A program made the translations under genes and the position numbers. 64,000 nucleotides of DNA from Branchinecta lynchi (taxonomy: Eukaryota; Arthropoda; Branchiopoda; Anostraca; Branchinectidae): the NCBI GenBank assembly GCA_023053575.1, contig JAKZAP010000071.1:146074-210073 (forward strand), read 5' to 3'. Of this stretch, positions 39,001-52,633 are shown piece after piece. The notes beneath the pieces were generated by a model. It made no database searches. It had not been told where the DNA came from and saw only the letters and a program-made list of their open reading frames with translations. Numbering within the stretch: the stretch's first letter is position 1; every line of letters starts with the position of its first letter.

Positions 39001-42000
39001 AATTCTTGTGGGAAAACCAACCTTGCGGGAAAACCAACCTTGGGGGAAAACAAACCTTGTAGGAAAACAAACCTTGTGGGGAAACAAACCTAGTGGGAAA
39101 ACAATCCTTGTGGGAAAAATAACCTTGTGGGAAAACAAACCTTTCGGGAAAACCAACCTTGTGGGAAAACAAACCTTGTGGGAAAACAAACCTTGCGGGA
39201 AAACAAACCTTGTGGGAAAACAAACCTTATGGGAAAACAAACCTTGTGAGAAAACAATCCTTGTGGGAAAACAAACCTTGTGGGAAACAAACCTTGCGGG
39301 AAAACTAACCTTGTGGGAAAACAAACCCTGCGGGAAAACAAACCTTGTGGGAAAACTAACCTTATGGGGAAAGCAACCCTGCGGGAAAACCAGCCTTGTG
39401 GGAAAACCAACCTTGTGGGAAAGCGAACCTTTTGGGAAAACCAACACGGTGGGAAAAAAAACCTTGTGGGAAAACCAACCTTGCGGGAAAACCAACCTTG
39501 GGGGAAAACAAAATTTGTGGGAAAACAAACCTTGTGGGGAAACAAACCTAGTGGGAAAACAAACCTTGTGAGAAAACAATCCTTGTGGGAAAACAAACCT
39601 TGTGGGGAAACAAACCTTGCGGGAAAACTAACCTTGTGGGAAAACAAACCCTGCGGGAAAACCAACCTTGTGGGAAAACCAACCTTGTGGGGAAACAAAC
39701 CTTTCGGAAAAACTAACCTTGTGGGAAAACAAACCCTGCGGGAAAACGAACCTTGTGGGAAAACAAACCTTGTGGGAAACCTTGTGGGAAAACAAATCTT
39801 GTGGGAAAACAGACCTTGTGAGAAAACAAACCTTGTGGGAAAATCAACCTTATGGGGAAACAAACCCTGCGGGAAAACCAACCTTGTGGGAAAACCAACC
39901 TTGCGGGAAAGCGAACCTTTTGGGAAAAACCAACACAGTGGGAAAACAAACCTTGTGGGAAAACCAACCTTGCGGAAAAACCAACCTTGGGGGAAAACAA
40001 AGCTTGTGGGAAAACAAACCTTGTGGGAAAACCAACCTAGTGGGAAAAACAACCTAGTGGGAAAACAAACCTTGTGAGAAATTAAACCTTGTGGGAAAAC
40101 CAGCCTTATGGGGAAAGCAACCCTGCGGGAAAACCAACCTTGTGGGAAAACCAACCTTGTGGTAAAGCGAACCTTTTGGGAAAACCAACACAGTGGGAAA
40201 ACAAACCTTGTGGGAAAACCAACCTTGCGGGAAAACCAACCTTGGGGGAAAACAAACCTTGTGGGAAAACAAACCTTGTGGGGAAACAAACCTAGTGGGA
40301 AAACAAACCTTGTGAGAAAACAATCCTTGTGGGAAAACAAACCTTGTGGGGAAACAAACCTTGCGGGAAAACTAACCTTGTGGGAAAACAAACCCTGCGG
40401 GAAAACCAACCTTGTGGGAAAACCAACCTTGTGGGGAAACAAACCTTTTGGGAAAACCAACCTTGTGGGAAAACCAACCTTGTGGGGAAACAAACCTTTC
40501 GGGAAAACAAACCTTGTGGGAAAACAAACCTTGTGGGAAAACAAACCTTATGGGGAAAGCAACCCTGCGGGAAAACCAACCTTGTGGGAAAACCAACCTT
40601 GTGGGAAAACTAACCTTGCGGGAAAGCGAACCTTTTGGGAAAACCAACACAGTGGGGAAACAAACCTTGTGGGAAAACCAACCTTGCGGGAAAACCAACC
40701 TTGTGGGAAAACAAACCTTGTGGGAAAACAAACCTTGTGGGAAAACAAACCCTGCGGGAAAACCAACCTTGTGGGAAAACCAACCTTGCGGGAAAGCGAA
40801 CCTTTTGGGAAAACCAACACAGTGGGAAAACAAACCTTGTGGGAAAACCAACCTTGCGGGAAAACCAACCTTGGGGGAAAACAAACCTTGTGGGAAAACA
40901 AACCTTGTGGGGAAACAAACCTAGTGGGAAAACAAACCTTGTGGGAAAACAAACCTTGTGGGAAAACAAACCTTGTGGGAAAACAAACCTTGTGGGAAAA
41001 CAAACCTTATGGGAAAACAAACCTTGTGGGGAAACAAACCTTGTGGGAAAACCAACCTTGCGGGAAAGCGAACCTTATGGGGAAAGCAACCCTGCGGGAA
41101 AACCAACCTTGTGGGAAAACCAACCTTTTGGGAAAACCAACACAGTGGGAAAGCAAACCTTGTGGGAAAACTAACCTTGTGGGAAAGTGAACCTTTTGGG
41201 AAAACCAACACAGTGGGAAAACAAACCTTGTGGGAAAACTAACCTTGCGGGAAAACAAACCTTGGGGGAAAACAAACCTTGTGGGAAAAAAAACCTTGTG
41301 GGGAAACAAACCTAGTAGGAAAACAAACCTTGTGAGAAAACAATCCTTGTGGGAAAACAAACCTTGTGGGGAAACAAACCTTGCGGGAAAACTAACCTTG
41401 TGGGAAAACAAACCCTGCGGGAAAACCAACCTTGTGCGAAAACCAACCTTGCGGGAAAGCGAACCTTTTGGGAAAACCAACACAGTGGGAAAACAAACCT
41501 TGTGAGAAAACAGTCCTTGTGGGAAAACAAACCTTGTGGGGAAACAAACCTTGTGGGGAAACAAACCTTGTGGGAAAACTAACCTTGTGGGAAAACAAAC
41601 CTTGTGGGAAAACTAACCTTGTGGGAAAACAAACCCTGCGGGAAGACCAACCTTGTGGGAAAACCAACCTTGTGGGGAAACAAACCTTTCGGGAAAACCA
41701 ACCTTGTGGGAAAACAAACCTTGTGGGAAAACAAACCTTGTGGGAAAACAAACCTTTTGGGGAAAGCAACCCTGCGGGAAAACCAACCTTGTGGGAAAAC
41801 CAACCTTGTGGGAAAGCGAACCTTTTGGGAAAACCAACACAGTGGGAAAACAAACCTTGTGGGAAAGCCAACCTTGCGGGAAAACCAACCTTGTGGGGAA
41901 ACCAACCTTGTGGGAAAACAAACCTTGTGGGAAAACAAACCTTGTGGGAAAACAAACCTTATGGGAAACAAACCTTGTGGGGAAACAAACCTTGTGGGAA

Positions 42001-45000
42001 AACCAACCTTGCGGGAAAGCGAACCTTTTGGGAAAACCAACACAGTGGGAAATCAAACATTGTGGGAATATCAACCTTGCGGGAAAACCAACCTAGTGGG
42101 AAAACAAACCTTGTGAGAAAACAAACCTTGTGGGAAAACCAACCTTATGGGGAAAGCAACCCTGCGGGAAAACCAACCTTGTGGGAAAACCAACCTTGTG
42201 GGAAAGCGAACCTTTTGGGAAAACCAACACAGTGGGAAAACAAACCTTGTGGGAAAACCAACCTTGCGAGAAAACCAACCTTGGGGGAAAACAAACCTTG
42301 GGGGAAAAGAAACCTTGTGGGGAAACAAACCTTTCGGGAAAACCAACCTTGTGGGAAAACAAACCTTGTGGGAATACAAACCTTGTGGGAAAACAAACCT
42401 TGTGGGAAAACAAACCTTGTGAAAAAACAAACCTTGTGGGGAAACAAACCTAGTGGGAAAACAAACCTTGTGAGAAAACAAACCTTGTGGGAAAACCAAC
42501 CTTATGGGAAAACAAACCTAGTGGGAAATCAAACCTTGTGGGGAAACAAACCTTTCGGGAAAACCAACCTTTTGGGAAAACAAACCTTGTGGGAAAACAA
42601 ACCTTGTGGGAAAACAAACCTTGTGGGAAAACAAACCTTATGGGGAAAGCAACCCTGCGGGAAAACCAACCTTGTGGGAAAACCAACCTTGTGGGAAAGC
42701 GAACCTTTTGGGAAAAACAACACAGTGGGAAAACAAACCTTGTGGGAAAACCAACCTTGCGGGAAAACCAACCTTGTGGGAAAACAAACCTTGTGGGAAA
42801 ACAAATCTTGTGGGAAAACAAACCTTGTGGGAAAACAAATCTTGTGGGAAAACAAACCTTGTGGGAAAACAAACCTTATGGGAAAACAAACCTTGTGGGG
42901 AAACAAACCTTGTGGGAAAACCAACCTTGCGGGAAAGCGAACCTTTTGGGAAAACCAACACAGTGGGAAAACAAACCTTGTGGGAAAACCAACCTTGCGG
43001 GAAAACCAACCTTGGGGGAAAACAAAGCTTGTGGGAAAACAAACCTTGTGGGAAAACCAACCTAGTGGGAAAAACAACCTAGTGGGAAAACAAACCTTGT
43101 GAGAAAACAAACCTTGTGGGAAAACCAACCTTATGGGGAAAGCAACCCTGCGGGAAAACCAACCTTGTGGGAAAACCAAGCTTGTGGGAAAGCGAACCTT
43201 TTGGGAAAACCAACACAGTGGGAAAGCAAACCTTGTGGGAAAACCAACCTTGCGGGAAAACCAACCTTGGGGGAAAACAAACCTTGTGGGAAAAAAAACC
43301 TTGTGGGGAAACAAACCTAGTGGGAAAACAATCCTTGTGGGAAAACAAACCTTGTGGGGAAACAAACCTTGCGGGAAAACTAACCTTGTGGGAAAACAAA
43401 CCCTGCGGGAATACCAACCTTGAGGGAAAACCAACCTTGTGGGGAAACAAACCTTTCGGGAAAACCAACCTTGTGGGAAAACAAACCTTGTGGGGAAACA
43501 AACCTAGTGGGAAAACAATCCTTGTGGGAAAACAAACCTTGTGGGGAAACAAACCTTATGGGAAAACAAACCTTGTGAGAAAACAATCCTTGTGGGAAAA
43601 CAAACCTTGTGAGAAAACAAACCTTGTGGGAAAACCAACCTTATGGGGAAAGCAACCCTGCGGGAAAACCAACCTTTTGGGAAAACCAACCTTGTGGGAA
43701 AGCGAACCTTTTGGGAAAACCAACACAGTGGGAAAACAATTCTTGTGGGAAAACCAACCTTGCGGGAAAACCAACCTTGGGGGAAAACAAACCTTGTGGG
43801 AAAACAAACCTTGTGGGGAAACAAACCTAGTGGGAAAACAATCCTTGTGGGAAAACAAACCTTGTGGGAAAACAAACCTTTCGGGAAAACCAACCTTGTG
43901 GGAAAACAAACCTTGTGGGAAAACAAACCTTGCGGGAAAACAAACCTTGTGGGAAAACAAACCTTATGGGAAAAAAAACCTTGTGGGGAAACAAACCTTG
44001 TGGGAAAACCAACCTTGTGGGAAAGCGAACCTTTGTGGAAAACCAACACAGTGGGAAAACAAACCTTGTGGGAAAACCAACCTTGCGGAAAAATCAACCT
44101 TGGGGGAAAACAAACCTTGTGGGAAAACAAACCTTGTGGGGAAACAAACCTAGTAGGAAAACAAACCTTGTGAGAAAACAATCCTTGTGGGAAAACAAAC
44201 CTTGTGGGGAAACAAACCTTGCGGGAAAACTAACCTTGTGGGAAAACAAACCCTGCGGGAAAACCAACCTTGTGGGAAAACCCACCTTGTGGGGAAACAA
44301 ACCTTTCGGGAAAACTAACCTTGTGGGGAAACAAACCTTGTGGGAAAACCAACCTTGCGGGAAATCGAACCTTTTGGGAAAACCAACACAGTGGGAAAAC
44401 AAACCTTGTGTTAAAACCAACCTTGCGGGAAAACCAACCTTGGGGGAAAACAAAGCTTGCGGGAAAACAAACCTTGTGAGAAAACAAACCTTGTGGGAAA
44501 ACCAACCTTATGGGGAAAGCAACCCTGCGGGAAAACCAACCTTGTGGGAAAACCAACCTTGTGGGAAAGCGAACCTTTTTGGAAAACCAACACAGTGGGA
44601 AAACAAACCTTGTGGGAAAACCAACCTTGCGGGAAAACAAACCTTGTGGGAAAACCAACCTTGCGGGAAAGCGAACCTTTTGGGAAAACCAACACAGTGG
44701 GAAAACAAACCTTGTGGGGAAACAAACCTAGTGGGAAAACAAACCTTGTGAGAAAACAAAACTTGTGGGAAAACAAACCTTGTGGGAAAACCAACCTTAT
44801 GGGGAAACAAACCCTGCGGGAAAACCAACCTTGTGGGAAAACCAACCTTGCGGGAAAGCGAACCTTTTTGGAAAACCAACACAGTGGGAAAACAAACCTT
44901 ATGGGAAAACAAACCTTATGGGAAAACAAACCTTGTGGGGAAACAAACCTTGTGGGAAAACCAACCTTGCGGGAAAGCGAACCTTTTGGGAAAACCAACA

Positions 45001-45696
45001 CAGTGGGAAAACAAACCTTGTGGGGAAACAAACCTAGTGGGAAAACAAACCTTGTGAGAAAACAAAACTTGTGGGAAAACAAACCTTGTGGGAAAACCAA
45101 CCTTATGGGGAAACAAACCCTGCGGGAAAACCAACCTTGTGGGAAAACCAACCTTGCGGGAAAGCGAACCTTTTGGGAAAACCAACACAGTGGGAAAACA
45201 AACCTTGTGGGAAAACCAACCTTGTGGGGAAACAAACCTTTCGGGAAAACAAACCTTGTGGGAAAACACACCTTGTGGGAAAGCAAACCTTATGGGGAAA
45301 GCAACCCTGCGGGAAAACCAACCTTGAGGGAAAACCAACCTTGTGGGGAAACAAACCTTTCGGGAAAACCAACCTTGTGGGAAAACAAACCTTGTGGGGA
45401 AACAAACCTAGTGGGAAAACAATCCTTGTGGGAAAACAAACCTTATGGGGAAAGCAACCCTGCGGGAAAACCAACCTTGTGGGAAAACCAACCTTGTGGG
45501 AAAGCGAACCTTTTGGGAAAACCAACACAGTGGGAAAAAAATTCTTGTGGGAAAACCAACCTTGCGGAAAAACCAACCTTGGGGGAAAACAAACCTTGTG
45601 GGAAAACAAACCTTGTGGGGAAACAAACCTAGTGGGAAAACAATCCTTGTGGGAAAACAAACCTTGTGGGAAAACAAACCTTTCGGGAAAACCAAC

Positions 45697-48600
45697 CTTG
45701 TGGGAAAACAAACCTTGTGGGAAAACAAACCTTGCGGGAAAACAAACCTTGTGGGAAAACAAACCTTATGGGAAAACAAACCTTGTGGGGAAACAAACCT
45801 TGTGGGAAAACCAACCTTGCGGGAAATCGAACCTTTTGGAAAAACCAACACAGTGGGAAAACAAACCTTGTGTTAAAACCAACCTAGCGGGAAAACCAAC
45901 CTTGGGGGAAAACAAAGCTTGCGGGAAAACAAACCTTGTGAGAAAACAAACCTTGTGGGAAAACCAACCTTATGGGGAAAGCAACCCTGCGGGAAAACCA
46001 ACCTTGTGGGAAAACCAACCTTGTGGGAAAGCGAACCTTTTTGGAAAACCAACACAGTGGGAAAACAAACCTTGTGGGAAAACCAACCTTGCGGGAAAAT
46101 CAACCTTGGGGGAAAACAAACCTTGTGGGAAAACAAACCTTGTGGGGAAACAAACCTAGTAGGAAAACAAACCTTGTGAGAAAACAATCCTTGTGGGAAA
46201 ACAAACCTTGTGGGGAAACAAACCTTGCGGGAAAACTAACCTTGTGGGAAAACAAACCCTGCGGGAAAACCAACCTTGTGGGAAAACCCATTGTGGGGAA
46301 ACAAACCTTTCGGGAAAACTAACCTTGTGGGAAAACAAACCCTGCGGGAAAACCAACCTTGTGGGAAAACAAACCTTGTGGGAAAACAAACCTTGTGGGA
46401 AAACAAACCTTGTGAGAAAACAAACCTTGTGGGAAAACCAACCTTATGGGGAAACAAACCCTGCGGGAAAACCAACCTTGTGGGAAAACCAACCTTGCGG
46501 GAAAGCGAACCTTTTGGGAAAACCAACACAGTGGGAAAACAAACCTTGTGAGAAAACAATCCTTGTGGGAAAACAAACCTTGTGGGGAAACAAACCTTGT
46601 GGGGAAACAAACCTTGTGGGAAAACTAACCTTGTGGGAAAACAAACCCTGTGGGAAAACCAACCTTGTGGGAAAACCAACCTTGTGGGGAAACAAACCTT
46701 TCGGGAAAACCAACCTTGTGGGAAAACAAACCTTGTGGGAAAGCGAACCTTTTGGGAAAACCAACCTTGCGGGAAAACCAACCTTGTGGGAAAACAAACC
46801 TTGTGGGAAAACCAACCTTGCGGGAAAACCAACCTTGTGGGAAAACAAGCCTTGTGGGAAAACAAACCTTGTGGGAAAACAAACCTTGTCGGAAAACAAA
46901 CCTTGTGGGAAAACAAACCTTTTGGGAAAACCAACCTTGCGGGAAAACCAACCTTGTGGGAAAACAAACCTTGTGGGATAACCAACCTTGCGGGAAAACC
47001 AACCTTGTGGGAAAACAAACCTTGTGGGAAAACCAACCTTGCGGGAAAACCAACCTTGTGGGAAAACAAAGCTTGTGGGAAAACAAACCTTGTGGGAAAA
47101 CAAACCTTGTGGGAAAACAAACCTTATGGGAAAACAAACCTTGTGGGGAAACAAACCTTGTGGGAAAACCAACCTTGCGGGAAAGCGAACCTTTTGGGAA
47201 AACCAACACAGTGGGAAAATAAACCTTGTGGGGAAACAAACCTAGTGGGAAAACAAACCTTGTGAGAAAACAATCCTTGTGGGAAAACAAACCTTGTGGG
47301 AAAACCAACCTTATGGGGAAACAAACCCTGCGGGAAAACCAACCTTGTGGGAAAACCAACCTTGCGGGAAAGCGAACCTTTTGGGAAAACCAACACAGTG
47401 GGAAAACAAACCTTGTGGGAAAACCAACCTTGTGGGGAAACAAACCTTTCGGGAAAACAAACCTTGTGGGAAAACACACCTTGTGGGAAAGCAAACCTTA
47501 TGGGGAAAGCAACCCTGCGGGAAAACCAACCTTGTGGGAAAACCAACCTTGTGGGAAAGCGAACCTTTTGGGAAAACCAACACAGTGGGAAAACAAACCT
47601 TGTGGGAAAACCAACCTTGCGGGAAAACCAACCTTGTGGGAAAACAAACCTTGTGGGAAAACAAACCTTGTGGGAAAACAAACCTTGTGGGAAAACAAAC
47701 CTTATGGGAAAACAAACCTTGAGGGGAAACAAACCTTGTGGGAAAACCATCCTTGCGGGAAAGCGAACCTTTTGGGAAAACCAACACAGTGGGAAAACAA
47801 ACCTTGTGGGAAAACCAACCTTGCGGGAAAACCAACCTTGGGGGAAAACAAAGCTTGTGGGAAAACAAACCTTGTGGGAAAACCAACCTAGTGGGAAAAA
47901 CAACCTAGTGGGAAAACAAACCTTGTGAGAAAACAAACCTTGTGGGAAAACCAGCCTTATGGGGAAAGCAACCCTGCGGGAAAACCAACCTTGTGGGAAA
48001 ACCAACCTTGTGGGAAAGCGAACCTTTTGGGAAAACCAACACAGTGGGAAAGCAAACCTTGTGGGAAAACCAACCCTGGGGGAAAACAAATCTTGTGGGA
48101 AAACAAACCTTGTGGGGAAACAAACCTAGTGGAAAAACAATCCTTGTGGGAAAACAAACCTTGTGGGGAAACAAACCTTGCGGGAAAACTAACCTTGTGG
48201 GAAAACAAACCCTGCGGGAATACCAACCTTGAGGGAAAACCAACCTTGTGGGGAAACAAACCTTTCGGGAAAACCAACCTTGTGGGAAAACAAACCTTGT
48301 GGGGAAACAAACCTAGTGGGAAAACAATCCTTGTGGGAAAACAAACCTTGTGGGGAAACAAACCTTGCGGGAAAACTAACCTTGTGGGAAAACAAACCCT
48401 GCGGGAATACCGACCTTGTGGGAAAACCAACCTTGTGGGGAAACAAACCTTTCGGGAAAACCAACCTTGTGGGAAAACAACCTAGTGGGAAAACAAACCT
48501 TGTGAGAAAACAAAATTGTGGGAAAACCAACCTTATGGGGAAAGCAACCCTGCGGGAAAACCAACCTTGTGGGAAAACCAACCTTGTGGGAAAGCGAACC

Positions 48601-51600
48601 TTTTGGGAAAACCAACACAGTGGGAAAAAAATTCTTGTGGGAAAACCAACCTTGCGGAAAAACCAACCTTGGGGGAAAACAAACCTTGTGGGAAAACAAA
48701 CCTTGTGGGGAAACAAACCTAGTGGGAAAACAATCCTTGTGGGAAAACAAACCTTGTGGGAAAACAAACCTTTCGGGAAAACCAACCTTGTGGGAAAACA
48801 AACCTTGTGGGAAAACAAAACTTGCGGGAAAACAAACCTTGTGGGAAAACAAACCTTATGGGAAAACAAACCTTGTGGGGAAACAAACCTTGTGGGAAAA
48901 CCAACCTTGCGGGAAAGCGAATCTTTTGGGAAAACCAACACAGTGGGAAAACAAACCTTGTGTTAAAACCAACCTTGCGGGAAAACCAACCTTGGGGGAA
49001 AACAAAGCTTGTGGGAAAACAAACCTTGTGAGAAAACAAACCTTGTGGGAAAACCAACCTTATGGGGAAAGCAACCCTGCGGGAAAACCAACCTTGTGGG
49101 AAAACCAACCCTGTGGGAAAGCGAACCTTTTGGGAAAACCAACACAGTGGGAAAACAAACCTTGTGGGAAAACCAACCTTGCGGGAAAATCAACCTTGGG
49201 GGAAAACAAACCTTGTGGGAAAACAAACCTTGTGGGGAAACAAACCTAGTAGGAAAACAAACCTTGTGAGAAAACAATCCTTGTGGGAAAACAAACCTTG
49301 TGGGGAAACAAACCTTGCGGGAAAACTAACCTTGTGGGAAAACAAACCCTGCGGGAAAACCAACCTTTTGGGAAAACCCACCTTGTGGGGAAACAAACCT
49401 TTCGGGAAAACTAACCTTGTGGGAAAACAAACCCTGCGGGAAAACCAACCTTGTGGGAAAACAAACCTTGTGGGAAAACAAACCTTGTGGGAAAACAAAC
49501 CTTGTGAGAAAACAAACATTGTGGGAAAACCAACCTTATGGGGAAACAAACCCTGCGGGAAAACCAACCTTTTGGGAAAACCAACCTTGCGGGAAAGCGA
49601 ACCTTTTGGCAAAACCAACACAGTGGGAAAACAAACCTTGTGAGAAAACAATCCTTATGGGAAAACAAACCTTGTGGGGAAACAAACCTTGTGGGAAAAC
49701 AAACCTTGCGGGAAAACTAACCTTGTGGGAAAACAAACCCTGTGGGAAAACCAACCTTGTGGGAAAACCAACCTTGTGGGGAAACAAACCTTTCGGGAAA
49801 AACAACCTTGTGGGAAAACAAACCTTGTGGGAAAGCGAACCTTTTGGGAAAACCAACACAGTCAGAAAACAAACCTTGTGGGAAAACCAACCTTGCGGGA
49901 AAACCAACCTTGTGGGAAAACAAACCTTGTGGGAAAACAAACCTTGTGGGAAAACAAACCTTGTGGGAAAACAAACCTTATGGGAAAACAAACCTTGTGG
50001 GGAAACAAACCTTGTGGGAAAACCAACCTTGCGGGAAAGCGAACCTTTTGGGAAAACCAACACAGTGGGAAAACAAACATTGTGGGAAAACCAACCTTGC
50101 AGGAAAACCAATCTTGGGGGAAAACAAAGCTTGTGGGAAAACAAACCTTGTGGGAAAACCAACCTAGTGGGAAAACAACCTAGTGGGAAAACAAACCTTG
50201 TGAGAAAACAAACCTTGTGGGAAAACCAACCTTATGGGGAAAGCAACCCTGCGGGAAAACCAACCTTGTGGGAAAACCAACTTGTGGGAAAGCGAACCTT
50301 TTGGGAAAACCAACACAGTGGGAAAACAAACCTTGTGGGAAAACCAACATTGCGGGAAAACCAACCTTGGGGGAAAACAAACCTTGTGAGAAAACAATCC
50401 TTGTGGGAAAACAAACCTTGTGGGGAAACAAACCTTGCGGGAAAACTAACCTTGTGGGAAAACCAACCTTGTGGGGAAACAAACCTTTCGGGAAAACCAA
50501 CCTTGTGGAAAAACAAACCTTGTGGGAAAACAAACCTTGTGAGAAAACAAACCATGTGGGGAAACAAACCTAGTGGGAAAACAAACCTTGTGGGAAAACC
50601 AACCTTATGGGGAAAGCAACCCTGCGGGAAAACCAACCTTGTGGGAAAACCAACCTTGTGGGAAAGCGAACCTTTTGGGAAAACCAACACAGTGGGAAAA
50701 CAAACCTTGTGGGAAAACCAACCTTGCGGGAAAACTAACCTTGTGGGAAAACAAACCTAACGGGGAAACTAACCTTGTGGGAAAACAAACCCTGCGGGAA
50801 TACCAACCTTGAGGGAAAACCAACCTTGTGGGGAAACAAACCTTTCGGGAAAACCAACCTTGTGGGAAAACAAACCTTGTGGGGAAACAAACCTAGTGGG
50901 AAAACAATCCTTGTGGGAAAACAAACCTTGTGGGGAAACAAACCTTGCGGGAAAACTAACCTTGTGGGAAAACAAACCTTTCGGGAAAACCAACCTTGTG
51001 GGAAAACAACCTAGTGGGAAAACAAACCTTGTGAGAAAACAAACCTTGTGGGAAAACCAACCTTATGGGGAAAGCAACCCTGCGGGAAAACCAGCCTTGT
51101 GGGAAAACCAACCTTGTGGGAAAACCAACCTTGTGGGAAAGCGAACCTTTTGGGAAAACCAACACAGTGGGAAAAAAATTCTTGTGGGAAAACCAACCTT
51201 GCGGAAAAACCAACCTTGGGGGAAAACAAACCTTGTGGGAAAACAAACCTTGTGGGGAAACAAACCTAGTGGGAAAACAATCCTTGTGGGAAAACAAACC
51301 TTGTGGGAAAACAAACCTTTCGGGAAAACCAACCTTGTGGGAAAACAAACCTTGTGGGAAAACAAACCTTGCGGGAAAACAAACCTTGCGGGAAATCGAA
51401 CCTTTTGGGAAAACCAACACAGTGGGAAAACAAACCTTGTGTTAAAACCAACCTTGCGGGAAAACCAACCTTGGGGGAAAACAAAGCTTGCGGGAAAACA
51501 AACCTTGTGAGAAAACAAACCTTGTGGGAAAACCAACCTTATGGGGAAAGCAACCCTGCGGGAAAACCAACCTTGTGGGAAAACCAACCTTGTGGGAAAG

Positions 51601-52633
51601 CGAACCTTTTTGGAAAACCAACACAGTGGGAAAACAAACCTTGTGGGAAAACCAACCTTGCGGGAAAATCAACCTTGGGGGAAAACAAACCTTGTGGGAA
51701 AACAAACCTTGTGGGGAAACAAACCTAGTAGGAAAACAAACCTTGTGAGAAAACAATCCTTTTGGGAAAACAAACCTTGTGGGGAAACAAACCTTGCGGG
51801 AAAACTAACCTTGTGGGAAAACAAACCCTGCGGGAAAACCAACCTTGTGGGAAAACCCACCTTGTGGGGAAACAAACCTTTCGGGAAAACTAACCTTGTG
51901 GGAAAACAAACCCTGCGGGAAAACCAACCTTGTGGGAAAACAAACCTTGTGGGAAAACAAACCTTGTGGGAAAACAAACCTTGTGAGAAAACAAACCTTG
52001 TGGGAAAACCAACCTTATGGGGAAACAAACCCTGCGGGAAAACCAACCTTGTGGGAAAACCAACCTTGCGGGAAAGCGAACCTTTTGGGAAAACCAACAC
52101 AGTGGGAAAACAAACCTTGTGAGAAAACAATCCTTGTGGGAAAACAAACCTTGTGGGGAAACAAACCTTGTGGGGAAACAAACCTTGTGGGAAAACTAAC
52201 CTTGTGGGAAAACAAACCCTGTGGGAAAACCAACCTTGTGGGAAAACCAACCTTGTGGGGAAACAAACCTTTCGGGAAAACCAACCTTGTGGGAAAACAA
52301 ACCTTGTGGGAAAGCGAACCTTTTGGGAAAACCAACCTTGCGGGAAAACCAACCTTGTGGGAAAACAAACCTTGTGGGAAAACCAACCTTGCGGGAAAAC
52401 CAACCTTGTGGGAAAACAAACCTTGTGGGATAACCAACCTTGCGGGAAAACCAACCTTGTGGGAAAACAAACCTTGTGGGAAAACCAACCTTGCGGGAAA
52501 ACCAACCTTGTGGGAAAACAAACCTTGTGGGAAAACAAACCTTGTGGGAAAACAAACCTTGTGGGAAAACGAACCTTATGGGAAAACAAACCTTGTGGGG
52601 AAACAAACCTTGTGGGAAAACCAACCTTGCGGG
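45697..52633. repeat. Higher-order repeat pair, offset about 5,570 bp
   Basis: Positions 45,697-47,060 match 51,266-52,633 at an offset of 5,569-5,571 bp, including the variants GTTAAAACCAACC and GGGATAACCAACC. In the first copy the sequence after ...CCTTGCGGG continues as AAAGCGAACC near 47,180. In the second copy the LTR begins at that point. Confidence 0.8.

Larger units (their letters stand above)
27767..39579. repeat. Higher-order duplication, period about 5.6-5.8 kb, at least two copies
   Basis: Sequence from about 27.8 kb recurs at an offset of 5,636 bp, then 5,704 bp from about 29.5 kb, and 5,772 bp near 33 kb. Each step is exactly 68 bp, i.e. four units. The start of the block recurs a third time at an offset of 11,000 bp (38,767-39,579). 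The copies include the same 21-bp micro-inversion. Confidence 0.85.
1..52633. repeat. Giant 17-bp satellite (minisatellite) array
   Basis: A single uninterrupted tandem array of about 3,100 copies of a 17-bp unit. The plus-strand consensus is AAACCTTGTGGGAAAAC in forward blocks and its reverse complement in inverted blocks. Units differ by a few bases: CCTTGCGGG, CCTTTTGGG, CACAGTGGG, CCTAGTGGG, CCTTATGGGG, CCCTGCGGG and CTAACC variants recur in fixed orders. These variants define longer higher-order repeats. The unit carries no stop codon in any frame, so three units translate as a repeating 17-residue peptide on each strand; stops come only from variants (CTAACC, CCTAGTG, GTGAGAAAAC). This is seen directly. 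A centromeric, pericentromeric or subtelomeric location would be typical for such an array, but that is inference. No gene, promoter or unique sequence is embedded in it. Confidence 0.97.
26503..52633 (+). repeat. Satellite block 5, forward orientation, ending at LTR
   Basis: The longest orientation block. It holds the 5.6-5.8 kb higher-order duplication, two copies of a 21-bp micro-inversion, and a ~5,570-bp offset repeat (45,697-47,060 against 51,266-52,633). The array stops in mid-monomer at ...CCTTGCGGG and the next base is the first base of the retrotransposon LTR. Confidence 0.92.

Noticed and set aside
1..52633. Hundreds of long open frames on both strands across the array, up to 556 codons
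   Set aside because: They follow automatically from a stop-free 17-bp unit whose length is not a multiple of three. The same peptide period appears in every frame and both orientations, with no proper start or conserved domain.
1..52633. CRISPR array
   Set aside because: Units are contiguous 17-mers with no unique spacers, in a eukaryotic context.
1..52633. CENP-B box in the 17-bp unit
   Set aside because: The length matches by coincidence, but the core TTCG....A..CGGG was not found in the consensus or the variants inspected.
1..52633. G-quadruplex or telomere-like repeat
   Set aside because: G-runs of three are spaced about 14 bases apart, too far for canonical quadruplexes. The unit resembles no known telomere repeat.
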